Origin: VRUE01 sp963704545
GTDB taxonomy: Bacteria > Actinomycetota > Thermoleophilia > Solirubrobacterales > 70-9
NCBI GenBank assembly: GCA_963704545.1
Contig: OY969915.1
Coordinates: 310,001 to 374,000, forward strand
Length of the DNA stretch: 64,000 nucleotides
Reading direction: 5' to 3'
Positions 19,981 through 32,114 of the stretch are shown here, piece by piece. The position numbers were made by a program, and so were the translations under genes. The notes below the pieces were generated by a model that saw nothing but the letters and a program-made list of their open reading frames with translations, had not been told where the DNA came from and did not search any database. Each line of letters opens with the position of its first letter. The stretch's first letter is position 1.

Positions 19981-22490
19981 CCCGGGCGATCCGCTCGCAG
20001 GCGCACCTGACCGCCCTGCTGACGCGCCACCTGCTGCACACGATGAGCCGCCAGCGGATGCGCGCCGCCGTGCTCTGGGCGGCGCTCGCCCTGGCGCTGG
20101 GCATCGGCGTCGGTCTGCTCGCCTTCATGACCAGCATCGAAGACTCCTACCGCGATCGCGGCGAGGCGGTCGGCGGGGTCTCCGACGTGCAGGTCGAAGC
20201 GATCGGCTCCTCCTCGCTGCCGGCGGGCCTTGCCAAGCGCCTGGATCGGATCGGCGGGACCCGCTACGCGATCCCGATGACCCAGCAGCGGGTCACGCTG
20301 GAAGCCGGCAAGGAGAACGTCGTCGCCACCGCGATCGGGGTCGACCGCTCCGCCAGGCGCCTGCGCAGCGCCGTGCAGCGCGACCTGAAGCTGCCCGCCG
20401 GGCGCTCGGCGAAACCGGGGCTGGCGCTGCCGAGCGAGCTCGCCGGCGAGCTCGGCGTGCGACGAGGCGACAGGCTGCGGATCTTCGCCTACCGGCGCTC
20501 GCCGCGGCTGCGGGTGGCGCGGGTGGTCGAGGTCAGCCCGGCGATCGAGGACGTGATAACCCTGCCCCGCGACCGGCTGGAGGCGATGCGCGGCGCCCCC
20601 GGCCAGCCGACCGTGATCTACGTGAAGTTCGGGCCGAATACCGGGCTCGAGGCATTCGAGCGTCGCACCGGGGGGGTGCTCCCGGAGAACGCGGTCCTGA
20701 CCACGCCGGACACGAGCCAGGGAGAGCTGAACCACGTCCTCGACTTCACCGTGCGGGCACCGACCTTCGTCTTCGGCATGGTCGTGCTGGCGATCGCCGG
20801 GCTGCTGATCTACGTGCTGCAGCTGATGCGGATGCTGGAGCGCCAGGAGGATCTCGGGCTGCTGCGCGCGCTCGGCTCGCGGCGGGCGCCGCTGATCGGG
20901 GCCGAGAGCCTGATCCTCTGCGGCCTGCTCGTCGCCGCGATCGGACCCGGGGTCCTGATCGGGACGCCGATCGCGAGCTACCTCGCCTCGCAGGTGCCGA
21001 CCTACCTGACCGACGTCTTCGGCTTCAACATGCAGGTCGCGATCCGGCCCGACGTGGTCGCCGGCGCCGCCGCGGTCGCCCTCGTCGTCGGGATCGCGGC
21101 GACGATCGGGGCGCTCGCCTCGGCCCGCGGCTCGATCGCCGACCAGCTCGGCCGCTCCCCCCAGGCCGGGGCGACGGTGACCTCCACGATCTCGCCGCGG
21201 TCGGCGCTGGCGCTGCTCGGGGGCGGGCTCGCCTGCCTCGCGCTCGGCCTGCTGATCGCCGACGCCGGGATCTTCCCGCTGGCCGCGGTGACGGTCCTGA
21301 TCGGGTTGGCGCTGGTCACGCCGGGCCTCGTCGGCCTGGTCGCGATCGCGCTCGGCCGCCGCGAGCACGGCGGCTCCAAGGTCGAGCTCGTCGCCCGCGG
21401 CGCGGTCGAGGCGAACCCGCGCCGGGCGGCGCTGGCGGCGGCGATCATGGCGCTCGGGGTGGCCGCCGTCGTGCCGCCGCAGCTCGCCGAACACACCCTG
21501 CTCGACCGGATCGACCGCCTCAACCAGGTGATCCGGCCCGGCGCGCAGGACCTGCTCGCTTCCGACGACGCCTTCGCCAGCGTTCCCGTCGACCTCTCCT
21601 ACGGCCGGCGGGCGCTGCGCGACCCGGCGACCGTGACGCGATCGGTCGCCTTTGCCTTCGTCCCCTACGAGGGGCGCAAAATCGAGGTGCGGGGGCTGGT
21701 GCCGAGCACGCGCGGCGGACTCATCCGCCGCGGCCCCGGACTTCCCCAGCAGTACCCGCTGCTGCGCGAGCACCCACACGGCGTGCTCGTCTCGCGGGTG
21801 ATGGCAGCCGGCCTCGGCGTCGAGACCGGCGAGATGCTCGTGCTGCCGACCGCGAGCGGGCCGCGGAAGCTGCGCGTCCTCGGCGAAGTCGAGGATTTCG
21901 CCTGGCCGTCGGGCACCGTCTACATGCGCATGGACCGGTACAAGCGGCTCTACCGCACCGACGCCGTCAGCGCTCTTGCCGTCGATCGCAGGCGGAAGGT
22001 CGACGTGGCAGCGCTGCGCGGGCTGGCGCCGCTGCACGCGATCACCGGGGCCGAGTTCAAGGGTCGTATCGACGGCCAGATGGAAAAGAGCACACAGGGG
22101 ATGCTGGCGATGCGGGTGCTCACCCTGATCGCGGCGCTGGTCGCGGTCGGCGGGATCATCACCACCTCGGTCTTCGCCCGGCGGCGGGAGTGGGCGGTGC
22201 TGCGGGCGATGGGGATCGGCAACGCCGGCCTGCTCGGTGCCCTGGCGCTGGAGACGCTGCTGGTGATGACGATCGGCGCAGCCTGCGGAGCGATCGGCGG
22301 CATCGTCAGCTACCGGGGGCCGACCCTCGGCTTCCTCGAAGCGCAGGGTTACGTGGTCGGCAACGAGATCCAGTTCGGTGCCGTCGCCGCGGTCGCTGCG
22401 GTCGCGGTGCTGGTCGGGACGCTTGCCGCGGCGCTGCCCGCCTGGCTGACGGCGCGAGCCCCGCTCGCCGATGCGCTTTCCTACGAGTAG
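19977..22490 (+). CDS. FtsX/MacB-like ABC transporter permease
   Basis: An 837-residue membrane protein with two FtsX-type modules. The first helix (near residue 30-50, LWAALALALGIGVGLLAFMT) is followed by a large extracytoplasmic domain to about residue 255. Three helices come next (FVFGMVVLAIAGLLIYVLQ and on), then two more helices at about 405-455, a second extracytoplasmic domain, and a last set of three helices from about 700. This is the ten-helix layout of the large MacB-like or lipoprotein-release permeases. Such proteins work as mechanotransmitters that extrude drugs, peptides or lipids rather than as closed channels. Confidence 0.9.
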
Positions 22491-22496
22491 GCATCG

Positions 22497-23108
22497 ATGT
22501 CCTCCACTCGATCCAAAACCGGCAGGCAGCGCAGGCGTGGCGAGGGGACGCGCGAGCGCCTGCTGAGCGCCGCGGTCGCGCTGCTCGAGGAGGGTGGCTA
22601 CGCGGCGGCCTCGGTTGCGGCGATCACCGAGCGCGGCGGCGTCGCCGCCGGAGCGCTGTACAGGCATTTCCCCTCGAAGGCGGAGCTGTTCGTCGAGGTC
22701 TTCCGCACGATGGCCGAGGGCGAGCTGGCCCACCTGCGCGAGGCGAGCGCGGTCCCCGGCACGGCGGTCGACAAGCTCGACGCGATCGTGCGCGAGTTCA
22801 CCAGCAGCTCGCTGAGCCAGCCGCGGCTCGCCTGGGCGCTCGGCTACGAGCCGGTCGATCCGCTCGTCGACGCCGAGCGCCTGGCCTACCGCCAGACCTA
22901 CCGCGAGCGGCTGGCCGAACTGCTGCGGCGCGGCATCGAGGCCGGTGAGCTGCCCGAGCAGGACGCCGAGCTGACCGCGGCCTCGCTGATCGGCGCGATC
23001 AGCGAGGCGCTGGTCGGCCCGCTCTCGCCGGTGCGCGACGAGCGCGTCTCCACCGAGGAGACCATCGCCGCGATCTCGACCTTCTGCCGGCGGGCCGTCG
23101 GGGCTTAG
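22497..23108 (+). CDS. TetR/AcrR family transcriptional regulator
   Basis: A 203-residue regulator. The N-terminal helix-turn-helix is RERLLSAAVALLEEGGY, then ASVAAITERGGVAAGALYRH and FPSKAELFVEVF, the typical TetR arrangement. The C-terminal ligand domain is variable, as usual. It lies six bases after the permease stop, so it is the last gene of the exporter operon and probably represses it by binding the palindrome at 19217. The ligand is unknown. Confidence 0.92.
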   Translation: MSSTRSKTGRQRRRGEGTRERLLSAAVALLEEGGYAAASVAAITERGGVAAGALYRHFPSKAELFVEVFRTMAEGELAHLREASAVPGTAVDKLDAIVREFTSSSLSQPRLAWALGYEPVDPLVDAERLAYRQTYRERLAELLRRGIEAGELPEQDAELTAASLIGAISEALVGPLSPVRDERVSTEETIAAISTFCRRAVGA

Positions 23109-23114
23109 GTCGGC

Positions 23115-23158
23115 GACTGAACGCTTGACCCACCTATGGGGTGGTCAAACGTTCAGTC
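23115..23158. terminator. Bidirectional hairpin with TTGACC..GGTCAA core (copy c)
   Basis: Arms GACTGAACG (23115-23123) and CGTTCAGTC (23150-23158), then TTGACC (23125) and GGTCAA (23143) around a CACCTATGGGGT centre. It lies between converging genes, and the stop of the minus-strand gene is in its right arm. It is a member of the repeat family at 4697, 5657 and 41125. Confidence 0.65.
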
Positions 23159-23527
23159 GTCCTGAGGTGCCAGCGCACGGCGGACGAGGCCGTAGGCGAT
23201 GAAGAGGACGAGGGCGGCGAAGGAGAGTTCCAGCGCCCGCTGGGAGACCTCGTTCGCCACCGCAACGCCGATCAGCACGCCGAGCGGGGAGAGGACGCCG
23301 ATCACGGCGGCGTCGCGCAGGTTGACGTTGCCGTAGGAGCGCTGGCGGTAGGTCCCGACCAGGGCGACGATGACGATCATCAGCAGCGACGTGGACTCGC
23401 CCTCCACCTGCGAGAGGCCGAGGAAGAGCGTCAGAGCGGGCACGAAGAGGACGCCGCCGCCGACGCCGACCAGCCCGCCGGCGAGCCCGCCGGCGAGCGC
23501 GATCAGGATCGCGAAGAGCTCGTCCAT
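23153..23527 (-). CDS. TauE/SafE-like permease, C-terminal half as a separate protein
   Basis: A 124-residue protein with four hydrophobic segments, corresponding to one of the two homologous halves of a TauE/SafE (DUF81) anion exporter. The repeat signature GGLAGGLVGVGGGVLFVPAL opens it. The ATG overlaps the stop of the preceding half by one base (TGATG), so the two are translationally coupled and probably form a heteromeric transporter for sulfite, sulfonates or other organic anions. A complete family member has about 250 residues in one chain. Confidence 0.8.
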   Translation of the reverse strand: MDELFAILIALAGGLAGGLVGVGGGVLFVPALTLFLGLSQVEGESTSLLMIVIVALVGTYRQRSYGNVNLRDAAVIGVLSPLGVLIGVAVANEVSQRALELSFAALVLFIAYGLVRRALAPQDD

Positions 23528-23910
23528 CAGAAGAAGATCAACTCGATCGCGATCCCGACCAGGAGGGCGGCGAAGAGCAGCGAGATCGCCCGCTGCGGGA
23601 TGCGCTGCTGGATCGCCGTCCCGGCGAGGACCCCGACAACGGCCGGGATCGAGAGCCAGAGGCCGGTGAGGACGTGGACGTTGCCGTAGATCCCGCCCTG
23701 GGCGAGCGCCCCGAGCAGGCCGATCAGGACGATCGCGGCGAGGCTGGTGCCGGTGGCGAGGCGCTCTCCGTAGGCGAACCAGAAGATCAGCAGGGGCACG
23801 ATGACCGTGCCGCCGCCAACCCCGAAGAGGCCGCTGAAGAGCCCCGCCAGGGTGCCGATCGTGGCGAGCTTGAGCAGGCGGTGGGAGGGCAGCGCTGGGT
23901 CCGGGGCCAT
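23527..23910 (-). CDS. TauE/SafE-like permease, N-terminal half as a separate protein
   Basis: A 127-residue membrane protein with the same repeat signature (GLFSGLFGVGGGTVIVPLL) as its partner at 23153. It contains four likely helices. The two halves are in different reading frames, so one nonsense mutation cannot explain the split; either this is a genuine two-gene transporter or a one-base sequencing indel has broken a single gene. The neat TGATG junction and independent start favour the former. Start ATG 23910; it diverges from otsB. Confidence 0.8.
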   Translation of the reverse strand: MAPDPALPSHRLLKLATIGTLAGLFSGLFGVGGGTVIVPLLIFWFAYGERLATGTSLAAIVLIGLLGALAQGGIYGNVHVLTGLWLSIPAVVGVLAGTAIQQRIPQRAISLLFAALLVGIAIELIFF

Positions 23911-23931
23911 CGTGCCGCGATACTAAGCGCC

Positions 23932-24750
23932 GTGCCCGCCGAAGCCGAGACAGGGGCCGGCGCATGGCGCTCCGCACTGGAGTCCCTGCGAACTGACCCG
24001 GAGCGGACCGCGATCCTCACCGACGTCGACGGCACCCTGGCGCCGATCGCCGAACGACCCGAGCAGGCGGCCGTGCCGGAGCGGGCAACCGAGCTGCTGG
24101 AGGTCCTGAGCGGCCGCTTCGGCCTGGTCGGCTGCATCTCTGGGCGCCAGGCGCTGGAGGCGCGGCGGCTGGTCGGGGTCGAGGGCATCGCCTACGCCGG
24201 CAACCACGGCTTCGAGCTGCTGATGTCTGGCGAGACCGAGCCGCAGCTCGATCCGGCCGTCGCCGGGCGGGAGCGGGACGCCGCCGAGTTCCTCACCGGC
24301 GTTGCCGGGGACGATCTGGACGCGGCCGGTCTGCGCCGCGAGGACAAGGGACCGATCCAGGCACTGCACTGGCGCGGCGCCGCGGACGAGCAGGCAGCCG
24401 AGGCCCGCGCCCACGAGATCGCGGTCGAGGCGGGCCGGCAGGGACTGGAACCGCGCTGGGGCCGCAAGGTCCTGGAGCTGCGCCCGGTCGGAGGGGGCGG
24501 CAAGGACGCGGCCGTGGCCGCGCTGCTCGCCGGCAGGGACATCACCGCCGCGGTCTACGCGGGCGACGACCGCACCGACCTCGACGCCTTCCGCCGCCTG
24601 CGCGAGCTGTGCGACGAAGGCCGGCTGACGACGGCGCTCTGCCTCGGCGTCACCTCCCCCGAGGCGCCGCCGGAGCTGGCCGAGGAGTCCGACCTCACGG
24701 TCGACGGCCCCGCCGGCTGGATCGCTCTTCTCGAGGAACTGGCCGAGTAG
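23932..24750 (+). CDS. otsB: Trehalose-6-phosphate phosphatase
   Basis: A 272-residue HAD-superfamily phosphatase that removes phosphate from trehalose-6-phosphate, giving the osmoprotectant trehalose. The nucleophile motif ILTDVDGTLAPI is at about residues 24-35. The HAD motif 4 is YAGDDRTDLDAF, and GISG-like CISGRQALEARRLVG and NHGFELL are family features. The GTG at 23932 gives the best length. No otsA synthase is adjacent. Two bases separate it from the next membrane-protein gene, with which it is probably co-transcribed. Confidence 0.9.
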   Translation: MPAEAETGAGAWRSALESLRTDPERTAILTDVDGTLAPIAERPEQAAVPERATELLEVLSGRFGLVGCISGRQALEARRLVGVEGIAYAGNHGFELLMSGETEPQLDPAVAGRERDAAEFLTGVAGDDLDAAGLRREDKGPIQALHWRGAADEQAAEARAHEIAVEAGRQGLEPRWGRKVLELRPVGGGGKDAAVAALLAGRDITAAVYAGDDRTDLDAFRRLRELCDEGRLTTALCLGVTSPEAPPELAEESDLTVDGPAGWIALLEELAE

Positions 24751-24752
24751 CG

Positions 24753-25265
24753 ATGCCCTACACCGACCTGCTGAGAGTCACCGTCCTGCTCACCGGCGCC
24801 GAGGCCACGGCCCTGGCCGCGATAACCGCCGTCGCCACCAATCGCGACAGCGACGCCACGACCCTGATCGTCGCCGGGTCCTGGTGGCTCGTCGCCCTCC
24901 TCGTCGGCCTCTACCTGGGTCGCCCCGCCCGCGCCGCCGACGCCCTCCGCGACGCTCTCGCCGGGGCTCGCACCGCCACCTCCCTGCCCCCCGAGACCCC
25001 CGCGAGGATCGCCTTCGCCCGCCTCTGGCCAATCGCCGTCACCGCGATTGCCGCCGGCGTGCTCGGTGTCTTCTTCCCGGGCGTCGCCGCGGTGGGCGCC
25101 GGCTACGCCCTCCTCGTCTCGCTCGCCTGGCACACACGCGAGGCCGCCGTACTCGCGATCGAGCAGCGTGACGGCGTCAGGTTCTACGTCGTCCCCAACT
25201 CGGCCCTGCGCCCGATCCAGCTGGTCCGCACCCCAGGCCTGCGCAGCAGCCGGCGACATGGCTGA
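24753..25265 (+). CDS. Hypothetical membrane protein, 170 residues
   Basis: An integral membrane protein that I cannot assign. Three or four hydrophobic stretches are seen (about residues 7-28, 38-60, 88-110 and 112-132), with a short cytoplasmic-looking segment AREAAVLAIEQRDGVRF near the end. It starts two bases after the otsB stop, so it probably lies in the same transcript. The C-terminal residues LRSSRRHG are basic, consistent with an inside C-terminus. Confidence 0.75.
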   Translation: MPYTDLLRVTVLLTGAEATALAAITAVATNRDSDATTLIVAGSWWLVALLVGLYLGRPARAADALRDALAGARTATSLPPETPARIAFARLWPIAVTAIAAGVLGVFFPGVAAVGAGYALLVSLAWHTREAAVLAIEQRDGVRFYVVPNSALRPIQLVRTPGLRSSRRHG

Positions 25266-25299
25266 CTGGGTTTTGCGCCCAAGGGGTAGCGTGATCTCG

Positions 25300-25971
25300 A
25301 TGAACCGCCGCTCGCTTGCACCGCTCGCTGCCGTCCTCGTCACCCTGCTGCTCCTTCCCGTCTCTGCTTCGGCCCAGGGAACGATCTCCGTCAGGGGCTC
25401 GGCGACGCAGAAGGTGCCGAACGACACCGCCTCCCTCGGCTTCTCCGTAAGCAAGGAACGGAAGACCCGGCAGGCGGCTCTGCGGATCGTGGCCGTGCGC
25501 CTGCGGGCCGTGATCGCGGTGGTTCAGGCAACTCCCGGCATCGGCGACGTCACCACCGGCCCGATTTCGGTGCGCAAAGTGACCAGGGGCAAACTCACGA
25601 TCTACCGCGCATCGGAGGGGATCGGGGTGATCCTGCACCAGCCCGAGCGGGCCGGAGAGCTCGTCAGCGCAGCGGTCGCGGCAGGTGCAACCGGAACGCG
25701 GGGCCCCAGGTTCTTCGCCGGCAACCCCGACCTCGCCTACAACAACACCCTGCTGGCGGCCTTTGACCAGGCGAAGGGCAAGGCGGCTGCCCTGGCCGCG
25801 CGAGCCGGAGCCACCCTCGGACCAGCGATCAGCATCGAAGAAGCCAGCGAAGTCGTACCCACGGAGCGCGCCGACGCCAAGGGACCTCAATCCGTAGCGC
25901 CGGCTCCGCCCGCCAAGCCCGGCGCCTCGACGGTAACCGCCACCGTTCGCGTCATCTTCGCGCTGGAATAA
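25300..25971 (+). CDS. Secreted SIMPL-domain (DUF541) protein
   Basis: A 223-residue exported protein: signal peptide to about residue 26 (LLLLPVSASAQG), then a SIMPL domain, recognised by GTISVRGSATQKVPNDTA at the start and NNTLLAAFDQAKGKAAALA followed by AGATLGPAISIEE later. Family members such as the Brucella BP26 and E. coli YggE proteins form periplasmic or surface oligomers and are linked to oxidative stress; the molecular role is unclear. ATG 25300 follows a possible in-frame GTG at 25291. It ends 10 bases from the converging polX gene. Confidence 0.88.
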   Translation: MNRRSLAPLAAVLVTLLLLPVSASAQGTISVRGSATQKVPNDTASLGFSVSKERKTRQAALRIVAVRLRAVIAVVQATPGIGDVTTGPISVRKVTRGKLTIYRASEGIGVILHQPERAGELVSAAVAAGATGTRGPRFFAGNPDLAYNNTLLAAFDQAKGKAAALAARAGATLGPAISIEEASEVVPTERADAKGPQSVAPAPPAKPGASTVTATVRVIFALE

Positions 25972-25981
25972 CCCGCCGCGC

Positions 25982-27706
25982 CTACCGCTTTATCAACCGC
26001 GAAAACTCGCGCCAGCTCTTCGTGTTCGCAACGTCGTCCTTGGTGAGCCACGCCCGCCTCGCGGTAGCCACTGCGTAGGCCATGTTGTCGAGTGTGTCGA
26101 CCCCGTGGGCGTCGGTGTTGAGGACGATCGTCACCCCGGCTTCCGCCGCTAGGCGGGCGTGGTGCTCGGAGAGGTCGCGGCGGTTGGGGTTGCCGTTGAT
26201 CTCCAGCATCGTGCCGGTGCGGGCCGCTGCCTCGACCACGGCCTCGACGTCGATGCCGTAGGGCTCGCGGCGGCCGAGCAGGCGGCCGGTGAGGTGGCCG
26301 ATGCAGTCGACCTGGGGGTTCTCGATCGCTGCCAGCACGCGGGCGGTCATCTCCTTCTCGGAGATCGCGAAGGAGGTGTGGATGCTGGCCACGACCCAGT
26401 CGAGCGCGTCGAGCAGGTCGTCGGGGTAGTCGAGGCCGCCGTCGAGGCCGATGTTGACCTCCGAGCCGGCGAGCAGGCGGAAGCCGCGCTTGCCCTCGTT
26501 CCAGGCCTCGATCTCGGCGATCCGCTCCCAGAGGCGCTCGGCGGTGACGTGGTCGCCGAAGCCGTGGCTGGCGGAGTGGTCGGTGATCGCCATGTACGCG
26601 TAGCCCCGGTCGCGGCCCGCCTCGGCCATCTCCTCGAGCGTGTTGCGGCCGTCGGAGAGGGTCGTGTGCGAGTGCAGGTCGCCGCGGATGTCGTCGAGCG
26701 AGACGAGGTCGGGGAGCGTCCCCTCGCGGGCGGCCTTCAGCTCCCCCCTGCCCTCGCGCAGCTCGGGCTCTATGTAGGCGTAGCCGAGGCGCTCGTAGAC
26801 GGCCTCCTCGGTCGGGCAGAGCTCGACCTCGCCGCTCTCGACCTCGGTGATCCCGTGCTCGGAGACCGAGAGGCCGCGCGCCACCGCCTCCTCGCGCAGT
26901 TGGACGTTGTGGGCGGCCGAGCCGGTGAAGTGCTGGAGCAGGTTGCCGAAGGCCTCCGGCGCGACGATGCGCAGGTCGACGGAGATCCCGTTCTGGGTCT
27001 GCGCCCGCACCCCGTTGGGCCCGGCTTTCCCCGCAGCGGCGACCAGGGGGCTGGCGAGGAGGTGCTCGGCCAGGGCCTGCGGCTCCTCCGCGGTCGCGAT
27101 CAGGTCGATGTCCTTGCAGGTGTCGGCCCAGCGCCGCACCGAGCCGGCGACCTCGACCCGGACGGCGGCGGGGTGCTCGCGCAGCGTCCGCGCCAGCTCC
27201 TCGGCGATCGGGCGTGCCATCGAGAGCAGCACCCTGCCGCTGCCCTCGCCGGGCTCGCCGAGGCGCGCGAGCCCGGCGAGGACGTTCTCCTCCGCCTTCT
27301 CGCCCAGGCCCTTCAGCTCGCGGATGCGCTGTTCCTCGGCCGCCTCTCTGAGGTCGTCGAGCGTGGCCACGCCGAGCTCCTCGAAAAGCCGCCGCGCCGT
27401 CTTCGCACCCAGGCCCTGCACCCGCGTCACCTCGATCAGCGACGGTGGGTACTTCGCCTTCAGCTTTACCGCCGCGGGGATCTCGCCGGTCTCGATCAAC
27501 GCATCGATCTTTTCGGCCAGGGTCTTGCCGACGCCGGGGACCTCCGTCGCCCGTCCGGCGGCAGCGAGGTCGGCGACCGAGACCGGGCTTTCGCGGATCG
27601 CCTTCGCCGCGGTGCTGTAGGCGAGGACCCGGTATTTGACCGCGCCGTCGAGCTCGTAGAGGACCCCCAGCTCGTCGAGGGCGGCGGCGATCTCGGCGTT
27701 GGTCAC
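25982..27706 (-). CDS. polX: DNA polymerase/3'-5' exonuclease PolX
   Basis: A 574-residue family X repair polymerase. The N-terminal 8-kDa-like and helix-hairpin-helix region (VPGVGKTLAEKIDAL and VQGLGAKTARRLFEELG) is followed by the polymerase palm with GSVRRWADTCKDIDLIAT, whose Asp residues bind metal. The C-terminal PHP domain begins DLHSHTTLSDGRNTLEE and includes LEINGNPNRRDLSEHH. This order and length match bacterial PolX, which fills short gaps in base-excision repair and removes 3' ends. The start is GTG 27706. It diverges from the thioredoxin gene. Confidence 0.95.
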   Translation of the reverse strand: MTNAEIAAALDELGVLYELDGAVKYRVLAYSTAAKAIRESPVSVADLAAAGRATEVPGVGKTLAEKIDALIETGEIPAAVKLKAKYPPSLIEVTRVQGLGAKTARRLFEELGVATLDDLREAAEEQRIRELKGLGEKAEENVLAGLARLGEPGEGSGRVLLSMARPIAEELARTLREHPAAVRVEVAGSVRRWADTCKDIDLIATAEEPQALAEHLLASPLVAAAGKAGPNGVRAQTQNGISVDLRIVAPEAFGNLLQHFTGSAAHNVQLREEAVARGLSVSEHGITEVESGEVELCPTEEAVYERLGYAYIEPELREGRGELKAAREGTLPDLVSLDDIRGDLHSHTTLSDGRNTLEEMAEAGRDRGYAYMAITDHSASHGFGDHVTAERLWERIAEIEAWNEGKRGFRLLAGSEVNIGLDGGLDYPDDLLDALDWVVASIHTSFAISEKEMTARVLAAIENPQVDCIGHLTGRLLGRREPYGIDVEAVVEAAARTGTMLEINGNPNRRDLSEHHARLAAEAGVTIVLNTDAHGVDTLDNMAYAVATARRAWLTKDDVANTKSWREFSRLIKR

Positions 27707-27747
27707 CCCTGCAAGCTAGCGAGCGTCAGCGTCGGACGAGCCTCGCT

Positions 27748-27763
27748 ATACTTTCTGAAGTAT
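27748..27763. promoter_or_regulatory. Short palindrome between polX and trxA
   Basis: ATACTT TCTG AAGTAT, a 6+6 palindrome in the 94-base divergent promoter region, in a locally AT-rich patch (TATACTTTCTGAAGTATTGA). It could be an operator for a redox or stress regulator. No regulator gene is adjacent. Confidence 0.35.
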
Positions 27764-27800
27764 TGAGCGCTGAAACACGATCCCCAGGAGACCGATTCCA

Positions 27801-28127
27801 GTGACAGGCAAGCTCCACGACGTGACCGACGCAACCTTCAAGTCCGAGGTCCTCGAGGCCGACGGCCCCGTCCTCGTCGACTTCTGGGCCCCCTGGTGCG
27901 GGCCGTGCCGCGTGGTCCACCCAGTGCTGGAGGAGATGGACGCCGAGCGCGACGACCTGAAAATCGTCAGCATCAACGTCGACGAGAACCAGCAGACCGC
28001 CGCTCAGTACGAGGTCCTCTCGATCCCGACCCTGATCCTCTTCAAGGACGGGGCGATCGCCAAGAAGGTGATCGGTGCGATGCCCAAGCGTCGCCTCGAG
28101 GCCGAGCTCGAGCCGGCGCTCGCCTAG
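27801..28127 (+). CDS. trxA: Thioredoxin
   Basis: A 108-residue thioredoxin that reduces protein disulfides in the cytoplasm. The active site is FWAPWCGPCR, with cysteines at about 33 and 36, and the cis-Pro segment is LSIPTLILFKDG. Length and fold are canonical. The GTG start at 27801 has AGGAG ten bases upstream. A small tautomerase gene follows after five bases, so the two are probably co-transcribed. Confidence 0.95.
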   Translation: MTGKLHDVTDATFKSEVLEADGPVLVDFWAPWCGPCRVVHPVLEEMDAERDDLKIVSINVDENQQTAAQYEVLSIPTLILFKDGAIAKKVIGAMPKRRLEAELEPALA

Positions 28128-28132
28128 CGGCG

Positions 28133-28312
28133 ATGCCCTTCGTTCAGGTCCACTGGTTCGAGGGACGCTCCGACGAGCAGAAGGCGGAGATCGCCAAGCG
28201 GATCGAAGCGGCGCTGGTCGAGGTGGCCGGCGCCGCCCCCGAGCACTGCTGGGTGAAGTTCTCCGACTCGAAGAAGACCGACTTCATCGTCGGCGAGCCG
28301 GCCGAGGACTGA
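28133..28312 (+). CDS. 4-oxalocrotonate tautomerase family protein
   Basis: A 59-residue protein with the tautomerase fold. The initiator Met is followed by Pro (MPFVQVHWFEGRSDEQK), and this N-terminal Pro is the catalytic base of the family after Met removal. Length (about 60) fits 4-OT oligomers. The usual Arg positions are not clearly identifiable, so the substrate is unknown. It is the second gene after thioredoxin and ends exactly where the converging DUF2283 gene ends, with no spacing. Confidence 0.85.
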   Translation: MPFVQVHWFEGRSDEQKAEIAKRIEAALVEVAGAAPEHCWVKFSDSKKTDFIVGEPAED

Positions 28313-28603
28313 TTAGGCCGTCACGCTGGCCGCAACATCCAGTGTGACAACTCGGTCGGGAGCGGCCAGCGCGGCTTGGGCGGCGGCCGTCAGCGCAGCC
28401 GAATCCAAGTCATAGCGCTCGGCGGCAGCATCTAGCAGGTCGAGATGCACGCGCGGGCCGATCAACTCTACCTGGACCGGGAAACCTCGTACCAAGCCGA
28501 CATTGCAGTAGTCGTCGTCAACCTGCTCCTCCGAATCGAGGTGCTTGAAGTCACGCAGCACGATCAAGAGGGCGTCTGCTCTTGAGTCGTAGTCAGCTCG
28601 CAT
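28313..28603 (-). CDS. DUF2283 family protein (antitoxin-like partner)
   Basis: A 96-residue protein. The opening YDSRADALLIVLRD and the following acidic region (SEEQVDDDYCNVGLV) fit DUF2283, a family often found just after DUF4258-type genes. The arrangement, two tiny genes touching with no gap, is that of a toxin-antitoxin pair, but function has not been shown for this combination as far as I know. The C-terminus is Ala-rich and helical. Confidence 0.75.
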   Translation of the reverse strand: MRADYDSRADALLIVLRDFKHLDSEEQVDDDYCNVGLVRGFPVQVELIGPRVHLDLLDAAAERYDLDSAALTAAAQAALAAPDRVVTLDVAASVTA

Positions 28604-28831
28604 TCACTTCCTCCTCCTGTGGATTGTGACGATGACATCAGGGTCGTCAAGCGCGACGACCACACGAACCCGAACGTCACGGATCCATCCTTCGTATCGA
28701 GGTCGGCCCTCTGGATCCTCATCGAGATGAATCGGAGAACGGATGTGCTCTTCGATTTCAGCCAGGCTCGCCCTGATGGAGCGAGCCTTGTTTTTCGCGT
28801 GGCGGCTGAGCTGCACCCCAACCAAGGGCAT
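28604..28831 (-). CDS. DUF4258-like small protein (toxin-like partner)
   Basis: A 75-residue basic protein (from ATG 28831; TTG 28840 is an alternative). VQLSRHAKNKARSIRASLAE and the later RPRYEGWIRDVRVRVV recall DUF4258/RelE-like folds, where an N-terminal His-x-Lys/Arg helix is conserved. It ends with VTIHRRRK and is directly followed by the DUF2283 gene. It begins 18 bases after the ileS stop, so the pair may be carried by ileS transcription. Confidence 0.7.
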   Translation of the reverse strand: MPLVGVQLSRHAKNKARSIRASLAEIEEHIRSPIHLDEDPEGRPRYEGWIRDVRVRVVVALDDPDVIVTIHRRRK

Positions 28832-28849
28832 GCCGCGCAAACTCTCCCC

Positions 28850-32041
<3,192 letters not shown>

Positions 32042-32114
32042 GAAGGCGGGATTCTAGGAGCGGGTACCTCTTCCCCCCGTGCCGGTTGGCCCTGGTACGC
32101 AATAGTCTTGCCGC

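Noticed and set aside
23153..23977. Single 274-residue protein covering both TauE halves
   Set aside because: The upstream part of that frame is a shadow; the real halves are in two frames, each with its own start and membrane helices.
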